Of a stretch of DNA of 30,465 nt, positions 20,503 to 29,001 are shown in pieces; position 1 is the stretch's first letter; every line of letters starts with the position of its first letter. Both the position numbers and the translations under genes were made by a program. The stretch is from a virus. The notes under the pieces are model-generated. The model saw only the letters and a list, made by a program, of their open reading frames with translations. It was not told where the DNA came from and did not search any database. The DNA lies in the IMG/VR virus record IMGVR_UViG_3300030106_005591, positions 1 to 30,465 of that record. One strand, given 5' to 3'.

Positions 20503-21196
20503 CTTGCTCACCCTCTACAGGAAAACAATTTATGTTGGCGGCTACTGTCCTTCGCTCGCCTTCCCCTTGAAACGGGTAGACCATGTGCTGCATCCAACTC
20601 GGAAACATATATAGCCTACCTACCTGCGGCCTAACTACGACATTTTGCGTAGGCTTGAGCCGCTCTCTGTCCCATGTGCTGCTCTGTCCGTAGTTAAAGC
20701 AAAGACAACCATCACTTTCGCCAGAGGCATTGTATAGCCCGTACTCTTGTGATCCCGGCCTTGGCCCTTGGACAATCTGTGACGGCACTTTCGTCCACGT
20801 TGTACAGCTAATACCCATGATCGTCTTTGTACCGTGATCGTGGATCGGGTTGTAATCACCCTCGTAGCTATGCACTGACCATAACTCATCCATTTCGACG
20901 TTTCTGTTACCGTCCAGCGTCTGACCAGATTGCGCCATAAACTGGTTAATATACGTCACGCCCATCTCACATAAAAACCGAGAAAACGGTGCCAGCCTAG
21001 AATCTTCGTGATCCATCACTAGCTGCTCGCCTGTCTTGATCTGACCAACCAACGTATGCGCTGCGCTAACCTTATCGTCTTGCGTGACTAGCTCATCAAG
21101 GTAGTCATTACATGAATCAACGAACTCTGTCGGGATGTCCAACTCCATCAGAAATACTGACGGCAGCGGGTGCATCATGTATTCGATCTCAGCCAT
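20486..21196 (-). CDS. 2OG-Fe(II) oxygenase-like protein (236 aa)
   Basis: A double-stranded beta-helix oxygenase is suggested by the metal-ligand region YNPIHDHGTKTIMGISCTTWTKVP (H119, H121), the distal WMQHMVYPF (H204) and the 2-oxoglutarate-binding region GERRTVAANINCF (R215/R216). The order matches phage proteins of the 2OG-FeII_Oxy_5 type, in which the HxH...H...R pattern is usual. These enzymes hydroxylate a substrate using 2-oxoglutarate and O2; the substrate is unknown. The gene sits between small late genes and the lysis cluster, overlapping both neighbours, which suggests action on a virion or fibre protein rather than on metabolites. Moderate certainty, since iron ligands are inferred from pattern. 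Confidence 0.7.
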   Translation of the reverse strand: MAEIEYMMHPLPSVFLMELDIPTEFVDSCNDYLDELVTQDDKVSAAHTLVGQIKTGEQLVMDHEDSRLAPFSRFLCEMGVTYINQFMAQSGQTLDGNRNVEMDELWSVHSYEGDYNPIHDHGTKTIMGISCTTWTKVPSQIVQGPRPGSQEYGLYNASGESDGCLCFNYGQSSTWDRERLKPTQNVVVRPQVGRLYMFPSWMQHMVYPFQGEGERRTVAANINCFPVEGEQDGHKH

Positions 21197-21386
21197 TTAT
21201 GGCTTCGACAGCAGCTTCTTCCTCGCCTTCTTCTGGCTCTTCTTCAGGTTCAACCAACTGAGCATCCGCTTGCACTTTAATCTTCATCATCAAAGGCCAA
21301 GTGCCTGACTTACTTGGCATATCACCAAGAATCGCTAAGATTGCGTTGATCTCGTTTTCGTCTAGGCTAATTTGCAGGTTTTGCAC
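21189..21386 (-). CDS. Small hypothetical protein (65 aa), acidic tail
   Basis: MQNLQISLDENEINAILAILGDMPSKSGTWPLMMKIKVQADAQL resembles a small protein common in cyanophage- and pelagiphage-type genomes (LT..E.N.IL.ALG..P....W.L...I..QA). The C-terminus is Glu-rich (PEEEPEEGEEEAAVE). Function unknown. It overlaps the oxygenase start by 8 nt. Confidence 0.6.
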   Translation of the reverse strand: MQNLQISLDENEINAILAILGDMPSKSGTWPLMMKIKVQADAQLVEPEEEPEEGEEEAAVEAING

Positions 21387-21399
21387 GGTCTATTTTTCC

Positions 21400-21654
21400 T
21401 TATGGTGTGTAGGCTTTGGCTGCGGTAACAGCACTGTCGATAGCAGAGAAGTCTTCTGACCCCCAATCGCCTAGCGCCTTGCCGTATTCTAAATATCCAG
21501 CACTACGCAGTACACGCTCCTGCTTTTCAGCACCTGTCAGATCGTTGCCGAATTCGTTATCAGATGCCAACACACTAGTTATGACATTCGCGCCATCCAG
21601 CATAGCTTGATACATCTTGGCTTTTTCTTCGTCGGTTCTTGCTTCTTCAGACAT
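21400..21654 (-). CDS. Small hypothetical protein (84 aa)
   Basis: The product begins MSEEARTDEEKAKMYQAMLDGANVITSVLASDNEF and is a mixed helical protein without visible motifs; I do not recognise a family. It starts 9 bases after the stop of the long fibre gene, and phage fibre genes are often followed by small assembly factors. No chaperone signature is seen here. Confidence 0.6.
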   Translation of the reverse strand: MSEEARTDEEKAKMYQAMLDGANVITSVLASDNEFGNDLTGAEKQERVLRSAGYLEYGKALGDWGSEDFSAIDSAVTAAKAYTP

Positions 21655-21663
21655 TTCGTCCTC

Positions 21664-24600
21664 CTATGATTCGAGCGCGGCGATACGCGCTTCTAGCTCT
21701 TGAATTGCTTTAACTAACGGCACAACAAACATTTCGTAAGACACGCCTTGTTTATTATCTTCACTTGTTTCATCAACGACCCATCCAGCAAAATCAGTGA
21801 CACTATTATCATCCATTGCTTGTTTCACTTCTTGAGCGATGAAGCCGTACATCTTGTTTGTGTAATCAGCAGAGGTTTTGCTTGAGTTATGCTCTGAAAG
21901 GCTTGCGTCTAACTCGGAGGGAGCCTTCCATTTATAAGTGACTGTTCTCAAAGCCTTGATAAAATCTAGGCCGCAATCAGTGTTGGTCGCTATATCTTTT
22001 TTCCAACGCTCATCTGAAGAACGAGAAAAAGAGGCGTTAGCTGTGAAGTTATTACTAACAATATTGCTGGCTTTACCAAACTTGAAATGATCGGACGTTG
22101 AAGTTACTTCGTGACCAAGACCAATGGCGTTAGCGTCACCGCTTGCGCAATCAACAGCATAGCCCACCAACGTATTATTGATCCCAGTTGAAATTGTGTC
22201 TCCAGCAAGCCCCCCAACGACAGTGTTCTGGGTGCCTGTGGTGACTGCTTTGCCTGCTCCGTACCCAACCCCAACATTATAAATATCTGCATTGGTAGTG
22301 TTGTTTTGAACTTGTAAAGCAGCTACACCAATCGCAACATTCCTATCGCCTGTCGTCTCTGCACTTAAAGAGTCATAACCTGCGGCGACATTAGAGTTGC
22401 CTACAGTTAAAGCATCGCCTGAAAGCGATCCAACCAGGGTATTCAGGGTTCCCGTAGTGATCACTAGGCCACTGTGAAAACCGACCGCCGTATTGTGTGA
22501 ATCTGTAGCAGTGGTGAAGTTTTGATTAGTTAAAGAACTTTTTCCGATAGCTGTTGATTTACTTCCCTGAGTATCAGCATCTAATGCGGCATAACCAACA
22601 GCAACGTTAAAGTCAGCGTCGGTCAAAGCATCTCCAGCGACAGATCCGATGAGAGTGTTTTGAATTCCAGTCGAGAGTATGGAGCCTGCTCCGTAACCAA
22701 CCGCTACATTGTAAGCAGCAGTCGCCGTAGTGTAGTTTTGGCTCGCTAAAGCTAAACCACCTAGTGCGGTGCTGAAGCTACCCAAGGTGTTTGCGTCTAA
22801 GGTTCGATGTCCTACTCCGACATTTCCATCTGCGTCTGTCGTAGAATCTCCAGACAAACCGCCGATGAAGACGTTCTGGACTCCCGTCGTGATTGCCGCA
22901 CCTGCGGCATGACCTGCCGCCACATTAAAAGCATCAGTCGCAGTAGTCATATTTTGCGCGGTCAGTGCATTCATACCGACTGCCACAGACTTACTACCCA
23001 AAGTGTCAGACGTGAGTGCCGCAACACCTACTGCAACATTGAAATCCGCATCTGTCAGAGCATCACCTGCAAGACCACCCACAAAAGTGTTGTTGACTCC
23101 CGTAGTGATTGAGGCACCTGCGTTAGAACCAACTGCTACATTGTAATGTGATGTGGCAGTAGTAAAGTTTTGTGAATTTAATGCTGAGTTACCGATAGCT
23201 ACTGCGGTACTACCTTGGGTGTCTGCACTCAGAGCGACATACCCCATCGCCACGTTGTTATCAGCATCTGTCAGAGCATCACCTGCAAGACCACCGACGA
23301 TGGTGTTGTTAACTCCCGTAGTGATGTCGTTACCTGCGTTGAAGCCTACGGCCACGTTGTAATTGTCTGTGGTCGTTGTGAAGTTTTGGTTTAGAAGGGC
23401 ACCGTATCCAAGAGCTACCGCTCTATCCCCTAGAGTATCTGTGCTAAGAGCGCCAAACCCCAACGCAGTATTATTATTTCCTGAGGTGAGCGCGTCACCA
23501 ACAAGGCCGCCAATCAGGGTGTTATGAGTTCCAGTGGTAATATCGTTACCGGCATCTCTCCCTACTGCCACGTTGTAAACATTTGTAGCTGTCGTAAAGT
23601 TTTGATTTTGCAACGCACCATGACCTACCGCAACGTTTTGACTCCCTAGAGTGTCAGCGCCTAGTGCGGATACGCCAATTGCCACATTGCTGTCAGCATC
23701 AGTTAGAGCATCTCCTGCGAGACCGCCTACAAGCGTGTTATGTATCCCCGTAGTGATGTCGTTACCAGCGTTGTAGCCCACGGCTATGTTGTAATTGTCT
23801 GTGGTTGTTGTGAAGTTTTGGTTTTGAAGGGCACCGTATCCGATAGCTACCGCTCTATCCCCAAGAGTATCTGTGCTAAGGGCGACATATCCCATCGCAG
23901 TATTATTATTTCCTGAGGTGAGCGCATCACCAACAAGACCGCCTACAAGCGTGTTTAGATCTCCCGAAGTGATTGAATTACCTGCTTTGTGTCCAACAGC
24001 TACGTTATGAACAAAACCTGAAGTAGTATTATCTTGATTTTGTAAAGCTTGATGGCCTATTGCAATTGATGACTGACCAGTCGTATCAGCACTTAACGCG
24101 CTAGTTCCGATTGCTACATTAAAACTACCAGTTGTCAGGGCATCACCGGCTAAACCGCCATGAATATTGTTGTTCGTCCCTGTGGTAACGGACACACCAG
24201 CTTGATAGCCAATTGCGTTGTTATAGGAATTTGTAGCCGTAGTATTGTTTTGAGCAAGTAAAGCTCCATCACCAATCGCTACTGACCTGCTTCCTAACAC
24301 GTCTGAACCTAGAGCCTGAACACCGATTGCAATATTACTGTCAGCATCGGTAAGAGCGTCTCCTGCTAATGCTCCAAGAATCACATTAGAAGTTCCCGTA
24401 GTGATACTTCGTCCGGCATCGTAACCAACGGCTACATTGTTGCTATTTGTGGCAGTCGTAAAATTTTGTGAGCCTAGCGCGTTGTATCCGACAGCAGTGG
24501 ATCGACTTCCTAAAGTATCAGCATCTCCTGCAAGAGCGCCCACTAAAGTGTTTTGGATTCCAGTGGTTATAGCACCACCTGCCTCGTAACCTATGCCAAT

Positions 24601-25497
24601 ATTGTAAGCGTCGGTGTCCGTCGTATAGTCTTGAGCATCTAAAGCGGCGTATCCGATAGCCACGCTTCGAGCGCCTTGAGTATTAGTCAACAACGCATCA
24701 ACACCGATAGCTACGTTGCGATCCCCAGAAGTCGTGGCCTCTAGTGCATTGAATCCTATGCCAATGTTATTTGAAGAAGTTGTAGCTGTTTTGAGGCTGT
24801 CCTCCCCAATCGCAATATTGTTGTCGCCAGTCGTAACTGCGCCACCCGCGTCTCGACCGATGAACACGTTGTTGTTGCCACCGCTTTGAATCGCGTCACC
24901 AGCGTTCAGACCGATGCGGATGTTGTCACTACCTGCCGACGCAGTAAGAAGGTCTGCGCCAGTCTCAATGGTGACATTTCCTGCAAAACTTGATGCGCCA
25001 TCAACGTCAACAACATCAAGATTAGCGGTGCCATCAACATCTAAATCGCCTGATACAAAGAACGACGGGACGGATAGATCAGTAAACGCATCAACCATTG
25101 CACCACCAGAGCCTGCGCCATCGCTGTAAATAGCTTTCGTCTGACCATTAAGTATGGTGATCGTGGCACCAGAGCCTTGCTTGATGATGATGCTCTGTGA
25201 TCCGCTGGTTGCATTCTCGATGAACCAGAGCTTGCTGATCGTGTTCGGCCCTATAGTGATGGTGCAAGTGCTATCAAGAGTTCCAGTGTATTTAAGAAAC
25301 ATGCTCCTGCCGGGATCAGTAGACCCATCGGCAAGAGTAGTAGTGTGGGTATCAGCATTAGTCGTAATAGCTTCCGTACCAAAAGAAAAAGCCTCAGCTA
25401 TCAACTCCAAATTTGTATTTGTACTGGTTCCCCAGGTGCCTGCCTCGTCGCCAGTGGCAATCTCTTTCAGGCGCAGATCGTTAACATAAGTTGCCAT
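21664..25497 (-). CDS. Long tail/head fibre with YadA-like repeats and S74 chaperone (1277 aa)
   Basis: The N-terminus MATYVNDLRLKEIATGDEAGTWGTSTNTNLELIAEAFSFG is a marine-phage fibre start, presumably the virion-attachment part. A beta-sandwich-like stretch follows, then from about residue 230 a long series of YadA-head-type motifs (NVAVGxxAGxxITTG, ALTDADxNVAIGxxALxxDTxGS, ALxxQNFTTAT) repeating every 72 residues. The last ~130 residues (SDERWKKDIATNTDCGLDFIKALRTVTYKWK..., ending in a coiled-coil QELEARIAALES) are a Peptidase_S74 intramolecular chaperone, which trimerises the fibre and self-cleaves before the Ser of SDERWK in this family. It probably binds a host surface. The number of repeats makes it one of the largest genes of the window. 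Confidence 0.85.
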   Translation of the reverse strand: MATYVNDLRLKEIATGDEAGTWGTSTNTNLELIAEAFSFGTEAITTNADTHTTTLADGSTDPGRSMFLKYTGTLDSTCTITIGPNTISKLWFIENATSGSQSIIIKQGSGATITILNGQTKAIYSDGAGSGGAMVDAFTDLSVPSFFVSGDLDVDGTANLDVVDVDGASSFAGNVTIETGADLLTASAGSDNIRIGLNAGDAIQSGGNNNVFIGRDAGGAVTTGDNNIAIGEDSLKTATTSSNNIGIGFNALEATTSGDRNVAIGVDALLTNTQGARSVAIGYAALDAQDYTTDTDAYNIGIGYEAGGAITTGIQNTLVGALAGDADTLGSRSTAVGYNALGSQNFTTATNSNNVAVGYDAGRSITTGTSNVILGALAGDALTDADSNIAIGVQALGSDVLGSRSVAIGDGALLAQNNTTATNSYNNAIGYQAGVSVTTGTNNNIHGGLAGDALTTGSFNVAIGTSALSADTTGQSSIAIGHQALQNQDNTTSGFVHNVAVGHKAGNSITSGDLNTLVGGLVGDALTSGNNNTAMGYVALSTDTLGDRAVAIGYGALQNQNFTTTTDNYNIAVGYNAGNDITTGIHNTLVGGLAGDALTDADSNVAIGVSALGADTLGSQNVAVGHGALQNQNFTTATNVYNVAVGRDAGNDITTGTHNTLIGGLVGDALTSGNNNTALGFGALSTDTLGDRAVALGYGALLNQNFTTTTDNYNVAVGFNAGNDITTGVNNTIVGGLAGDALTDADNNVAMGYVALSADTQGSTAVAIGNSALNSQNFTTATSHYNVAVGSNAGASITTGVNNTFVGGLAGDALTDADFNVAVGVAALTSDTLGSKSVAVGMNALTAQNMTTATDAFNVAAGHAAGAAITTGVQNVFIGGLSGDSTTDADGNVGVGHRTLDANTLGSFSTALGGLALASQNYTTATAAYNVAVGYGAGSILSTGIQNTLIGSVAGDALTDADFNVAVGYAALDADTQGSKSTAIGKSSLTNQNFTTATDSHNTAVGFHSGLVITTGTLNTLVGSLSGDALTVGNSNVAAGYDSLSAETTGDRNVAIGVAALQVQNNTTNADIYNVGVGYGAGKAVTTGTQNTVVGGLAGDTISTGINNTLVGYAVDCASGDANAIGLGHEVTSTSDHFKFGKASNIVSNNFTANASFSRSSDERWKKDIATNTDCGLDFIKALRTVTYKWKAPSELDASLSEHNSSKTSADYTNKMYGFIAQEVKQAMDDNSVTDFAGWVVDETSEDNKQGVSYEMFVVPLVKAIQELEARIAALES
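22190..24700 (-). repeat. 216-bp (72-aa) tandem repeats of the fibre gene
   Basis: The motif (Y/H/N)N(V/I)AVG-x-x-AG-x-x-I-TTG recurs about twelve times, giving roughly eleven units of 72 residues (216 bp). One unit near the N-terminal end (around YEAGGAITTG) is shorter because a block of about two short motifs is missing. Identity between units is partial, highest in the middle (NAGNDITTG copies). Such repeats allow length change by recombination, and assembly may also collapse or expand them. Confidence 0.85.
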
Positions 25498-25635
25498 CTA
25501 TCTTCTCCGACTTTTCGTCTTAGGCTTTGGCTTCTTTATAGAAGCAACATGTTTCTTTAAGGTTGCTGCTTGTTTTTTGTGAGCCTTAGATGCTTTCTCT
25601 AAGCTCTTAACTATTTTCTTAACCTTACGCACCAT
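25498..25635 (-). CDS. Small Lys-rich protein (45 aa)
   Basis: ATG at 25635 overlaps the stop of the upstream gene (TAATG), giving MVRKVKKIVKSLEKASKAHKKQAATLKKHVASIKKPKPKTKSRRR. This start is preferred over the longer frame, whose first 17 residues run through the upstream gene. The chain is a lysine-rich amphipathic helix with a basic tail. Function unknown; it could bind DNA or an acidic partner. Confidence 0.6.
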   Translation of the reverse strand: MVRKVKKIVKSLEKASKAHKKQAATLKKHVASIKKPKPKTKSRRR

Positions 25636-26204
25636 TAAGCAACCTCTTCCCAGTTTGGAGTTTGACTGTCTATCACAGCAGTCCAACTCGTTGTCTGACT
25701 ATCGCTTATACTACTCCAATTCGGGTCTTGGCCATCATTTATGATGCCATAAACAAGGAAGTATCCTATCGCCCCTGTCGCTGAAACACCCGTGATAGAA
25801 ACATTCGCAGTCCCTGCAATCGATACTGCGCCGACTTCACCAGTGGCTTGGACTCCAGTGATAGAAGCATTTGCTGTGCCCGTGACTGTAATCGAGCCAA
25901 CGGATCCAGTGCTAGTAACACCAGTAACACTGACGTTCGCATCAGCGGATACAGTAACCGTTCCGATAGATCCAGTGCCTGCCACGCCTGTAACAGATAC
26001 ATCAACACCCGCCCCTTGGACGATGGTGACTGACCCGATTGCCCCTGTGCCAGAAACGCCTGTGACAGAAACATTTGCGTCTGCGCTGACTGTGACTGTT
26101 GTGACGGCACCAGTGCCCGCAACACCCGTAACTTCAACAGGTATTGCTTCATTCCAAGCGCCTTGGCCCCAAGTGCCTCTGCCCCAGCCCGTGACATTAG
26201 CCAT
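25635..26204 (-). CDS. Repeat-containing structural protein, WGRGTWG family (189 aa)
   Basis: The N-terminal ANVTGWGRGTWGQGAWNEAIPVEVTGV is a known opening of marine phage structural proteins. About six near-identical Gly/Thr/Val units of 22 residues follow (VSVTGVxGTGxIGxVTVSADAN), which should form a beta-rich extended rod. The C-terminus has the tail SSISDSQTTSWTAVIDSQTPNWEEVA, a short repeated SQTxxW motif typical of such proteins. Probably a head or tail decoration or fibre-like structural protein. It overlaps the 45-aa gene by TAATG. Confidence 0.65.
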   Translation of the reverse strand: MANVTGWGRGTWGQGAWNEAIPVEVTGVAGTGAVTTVTVSADANVSVTGVSGTGAIGSVTIVQGAGVDVSVTGVAGTGSIGTVTVSADANVSVTGVTSTGSVGSITVTGTANASITGVQATGEVGAVSIAGTANVSITGVSATGAIGYFLVYGIINDGQDPNWSSISDSQTTSWTAVIDSQTPNWEEVA

Positions 26205-26207
26205 TCC

Positions 26208-26639
26208 TTATGCGATGCGAATAATCGCATTTGATGCATCTGCTGCAGGAAACTGAATCGTAAAGTCACCAGAACTAGAAGTCTTATCCGCACCAAAATC
26301 TAGTGCACAAACAGCCGGGTCACCAGAAGCACTGTCGTTAAATATCAATGCGCCTCGTGCGGTCAGACTGCTAGAGCTAAACGTTAAATCAGAAAAGTCT
26401 GTTATCGCAGTAGTCCCATCATTGCTAGGATCAACACGAGTCAAAGATGCACCTTTGGCAGTGTAGCCAGTGCCTGATATCTCATTCGATGTGGTGTACG
26501 CCGTAGTGCTTGCGCCCAGGGAGGCAGAGCTTGTGTACAACGCAAGATTGAATGTGCTGCCACCTGTGTTTTTAAAGTTGTGAACTGCCTCTAGTATTTC
26601 TTTTTTGAAGGTTGTGCACATTGCTGTCGTTATCGCCAT
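26208..26639 (-). CDS. Phage structural protein (143 aa)
   Basis: MAITTAMCTTFKKEILEAVHNFKNTGGSTFNLALYTSSASLGASTTAYTTSNEISGTGYTAKGASLTRVDPSNDG resembles a widespread small structural family in marine phages (short helical start, then a beta-rich body with FNLALYTS and GTGYTAKG). No enzymatic motifs. It sits among head-to-tail connector and decoration genes; exact virion position unknown. Confidence 0.65.
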   Translation of the reverse strand: MAITTAMCTTFKKEILEAVHNFKNTGGSTFNLALYTSSASLGASTTAYTTSNEISGTGYTAKGASLTRVDPSNDGTTAITDFSDLTFSSSSLTARGALIFNDSASGDPAVCALDFGADKTSSSGDFTIQFPAADASNAIIRIA

Positions 26640-26932
26640 TACAGACTCCTGATTATGTTTGCCATGTCAGCATGGCCCTGTCTTTCTAACTCTGCGATTA
26701 AAGTTGTTCTATCGCTTTTGATAGCTTCTTTGATGTAGAACTCTACAGTTTTCTCCACAGACTGCTTGAAAGCTTCTGCTTGTTGAGCAATCAAAGGATG
26801 GCAGTTTCCGCCAACGCTAACAATTCTGTCTGCTGCAGCTTTTGCCCAAAACTCTGGATCGTGTCCTTTGTCTTGAGTTGTTGATACTAAAACGCTGCCT
26901 ACCTCAAGAGTAGATGCTTCAAACAAAGACAA
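26639..26932 (-). CDS. Small hypothetical late protein (97 aa)
   Basis: MSLFEASTLEVGSVLVSTTQDKGHDPEFWAKAAADRIVSVGGNCHPLIAQQAEAFKQSVEKTVEFYIKEAIKSDRTTLIAEL resembles a short protein found in many marine phages beside neck genes (H-PEFWA.A...I...G...HP....QA.AF......v...yi..A..S.R). Helical; function unknown. It overlaps the downstream gene by one base. Confidence 0.6.
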   Translation of the reverse strand: MSLFEASTLEVGSVLVSTTQDKGHDPEFWAKAAADRIVSVGGNCHPLIAQQAEAFKQSVEKTVEFYIKEAIKSDRTTLIAELERQGHADMANIIRSL

Positions 26933-26934
26933 TC

Positions 26935-27570
26935 TTAACTCCTGGCAATGTCATATCTGTATTCGTCTTTTGCTCCATAGCCTTCGCCAAGTCGCTTGAG
27001 CGCAGTCATTGCAAGAACAAATCTTTGTTCATACTGGGCAGCCTCTTCAGGTATCTTCAAAAAGGTAGCTGCCTCAACAAGAGTGCCATACAAGAGTGCG
27101 TCGGGAGCATTGTCTGACAGCCAGGTTTTGTCTGTCCCAGACGTAGATGTCAATGATGCTGGCCGATACTTATAATGAAGTTCAAACGCATAGTCTGAAG
27201 CTGGTGTAGGCGCTAAGATAAACGTGTTGTCATCGAACAGAGCGTAATACTTTGTTGGCCCAGTCGTTGTTGCGTTTGGCGTGTAATCTCTAATGAAAGT
27301 CACATGCTTGAATAATGGGTAGGTGTAAACACTGTTAATGATCAATGCCAAGCTGTATGTGGCCAAGAAGTCTGACGGTGTAGCTAGATACGGAAAGTCT
27401 GTTGTTGCGTTACCTGTGACATTCTTTCTAAACACAGGTAGCTCTACATTCTTCAATATGCGCTCTTCAGCTTCTTGAATGAAGGTATCAAGCTCAGCTA
27501 CAAAAGTAGTCTCTGCGGTTTCGCAGTAATCTTGAACCGTAGACTTGAGTGTCGCTAATGTAAAACTCAT
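26935..27570 (-). CDS. Head-tail adaptor-like neck protein (211 aa)
   Basis: MSFTLATLKSTVQDYCETAETTFVAELDTFIQEAEERILKNVELPVFRKNVTGNATTDFPYLATPSDFLATYSLAL resembles the adaptor proteins of SU10-like and marine podoviruses (helical N-terminus, then LP.FRK and PSDFLATYSL). The end RFVLAMTALKRLGEGYGAKDEYRYDIARS is the helical C-terminus. Such proteins form the ring joining portal and tail. It overlaps the zinc-ribbon gene start region and lies just after the second adaptor-like gene. Confidence 0.65.
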   Translation of the reverse strand: MSFTLATLKSTVQDYCETAETTFVAELDTFIQEAEERILKNVELPVFRKNVTGNATTDFPYLATPSDFLATYSLALIINSVYTYPLFKHVTFIRDYTPNATTTGPTKYYALFDDNTFILAPTPASDYAFELHYKYRPASLTSTSGTDKTWLSDNAPDALLYGTLVEAATFLKIPEEAAQYEQRFVLAMTALKRLGEGYGAKDEYRYDIARS

Positions 27571-27908
27571 GTTGTCACCACTGTTACTGTTCCAACAGAC
27601 CCTGTTGCACCATCTATACTAAACTCAGAACCTATCGGATCACCTGTAGTAGACATCATTTGGTTGGCATCAATCGTTCTTATAACGCCTGCCCCGGCAA
27701 CCACATCAGAAGAAAGATTAGGCCTAGGAAAGCGCAGCGCCTCTGGATCAGAAACATTATGAATAGGCTCTAACTGCGGATGTTTTGGTTCGTAACACTC
27801 AAGGCAAACACGAAAGCCTGTCCATTCTTTTTTTAGCTCAAGATATTTGTATTGAAAGCCACATCTATCGCATATGGCAATTGCATACTTGCCAGAAGCA
27901 AAAGCCAT
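27567..27908 (-). CDS. Zinc-ribbon late protein (113 aa)
   Basis: Cysteines C13/C16 (ICDRCGFQ) and C35/C38 (VCLECYEPKHPQLEP) form a CxxC...CxxC zinc ribbon. The same opening (YAIAICDRCG...KEWTG.RVC.ECYEPKHPQ) is seen in marine phages beside neck proteins. The C-terminal half is beta-rich with a Gly/Thr tail. Inferred to be a small virion or neck-assembly protein. Confidence 0.65.
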   Translation of the reverse strand: MAFASGKYAIAICDRCGFQYKYLELKKEWTGFRVCLECYEPKHPQLEPIHNVSDPEALRFPRPNLSSDVVAGAGVIRTIDANQMMSTTGDPIGSEFSIDGATGSVGTVTVVTT

Positions 27909-28588
27909 TACGCTCTCCTATAAGACCTAGTGTCAGGATGAACGTTAAAAGATGCTCTGCTTTCATCTTGATCAGCTGCTCTAGCAAACTCCTCCTCATA
28001 CAAGCCTTTGAGCATTTGAACTCTGTCAGGTGCTCTCTTCAAAGCTATGTAATATGCCAAGCCTGCTGATAGACAAGGATAAAATCGAAACGGCACATCG
28101 ACTGTATTCACACTAGCATCCGCATCTTCAATACGAACTAATCGGTTGATGATCAATTGATCTGTCGCGTTCTCTGATGCTGGCCAAATGTAAAGTCGAG
28201 GAGTTATTTGTTTATCAAGGAAGAACTGAGTCGGCCTTGCCTGAGTAGATTTAGTAGGAATGTTGTAATACTCAGATCTACCTATCTGCTCCATGGTGAT
28301 GTCTGTAGTTGTAGACCCTTCAGTCCTTCTAATGACAACGTCTAACACATCAATCGTGCTTGCAGAAAGATCAATAAACTCAGCACCAGTGGTAAGCGTG
28401 GTTGTGCTGTTGGTGACGGTCCATTGATTCAAGCCTCTATTTGCCCAGTCAGCAAACAAAAGGTTCAAGGATCTTCTAGCAGTTACGCCATCATAACCAG
28501 TGCGGAACTCAAGGCCACATCTTTCAAATGCTTCCTCGATATATTCCGCAACATCTGGTTCAAAGTCCCTGCTTCCAGAAGTGGTCAT
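27908..28588 (-). CDS. Head-tail adaptor-like protein (226 aa)
   Basis: MTTSGSRDFEPDVAEYIEEAFERCGLEFRTGYDGVTARRSLNLLFADWANRGLNQWTV has the pattern of gp4-like tail-adaptor proteins (EEAFERCG......A.RSLNLLF..W.NRGLN.WTV). The middle is beta-rich (PTQFFLDKQITPRLYIWPASENATDQLIINRLVRIEDA) and the end helical (ALKRAPDRVQMLKGLYEEEFARA). It is the adaptor layer between portal and tail in podoviruses. It touches its neighbours by one-base overlaps. Confidence 0.75.
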   Translation of the reverse strand: MTTSGSRDFEPDVAEYIEEAFERCGLEFRTGYDGVTARRSLNLLFADWANRGLNQWTVTNSTTTLTTGAEFIDLSASTIDVLDVVIRRTEGSTTTDITMEQIGRSEYYNIPTKSTQARPTQFFLDKQITPRLYIWPASENATDQLIINRLVRIEDADASVNTVDVPFRFYPCLSAGLAYYIALKRAPDRVQMLKGLYEEEFARAADQDESRASFNVHPDTRSYRRA

Positions 28589-28989
28589 TAATAACTCTTT
28601 ATGACCTCAAGGATCACAGTGTATGTATCGCCACTACTTGCACCAATCGTGGTGAACTGAATGTCTCCAGTTTTACCTGATCCTGCGTTGTTAGGTATCC
28701 CAGAGAACGGCGTGTAATCATGCATACCGTTTGAGTCTGGAGACAAGGCAATGATCAAAGTGTCTGTGGTTGCGTCATTCAAAAGCTGAACGCCCATGCC
28801 AACACACTGCCACCAGATCTTTGATATCGCCACCTCTGTGCAGGAATCACCTTTGCTGTTTGCCTGAAGAGCACTGACATCAATCTTGGTTACTGCGCTT
28901 TCGCCAGTGCCATCACTGATGTTCGTAAACTTTAGAACAGCTTTACGATTGTCATCCTGAATTGTTTGTGATGTGACTGTATCAGCCAT
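28588..28989 (-). CDS. Decoration/structural protein (133 aa)
   Basis: MADTVTSQTIQDDNRKAVLKFTNISDGTGESAVTKIDVSALQANSKGDSCTEVAISKIWWQCVGMGVQLLNDAT is a beta-rich protein with the KIWWQ.VGM.VQ motif, a small family found beside capsid genes in marine phages. No enzymatic residues. Probably a capsid decoration or minor head protein. Confidence 0.65.
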   Translation of the reverse strand: MADTVTSQTIQDDNRKAVLKFTNISDGTGESAVTKIDVSALQANSKGDSCTEVAISKIWWQCVGMGVQLLNDATTDTLIIALSPDSNGMHDYTPFSGIPNNAGSGKTGDIQFTTIGASSGDTYTVILEVIKSY

Positions 28990-29001
28990 CTCGCTCTCCT
29001 A

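Noticed and set aside
25792-26256. Plus-strand 154-codon frame of Pro/Val/Thr repeats
   Set aside because: It is the mirror of the 22-residue repeat gene on the minus strand, whose N-terminus and C-terminus match known structural motifs.
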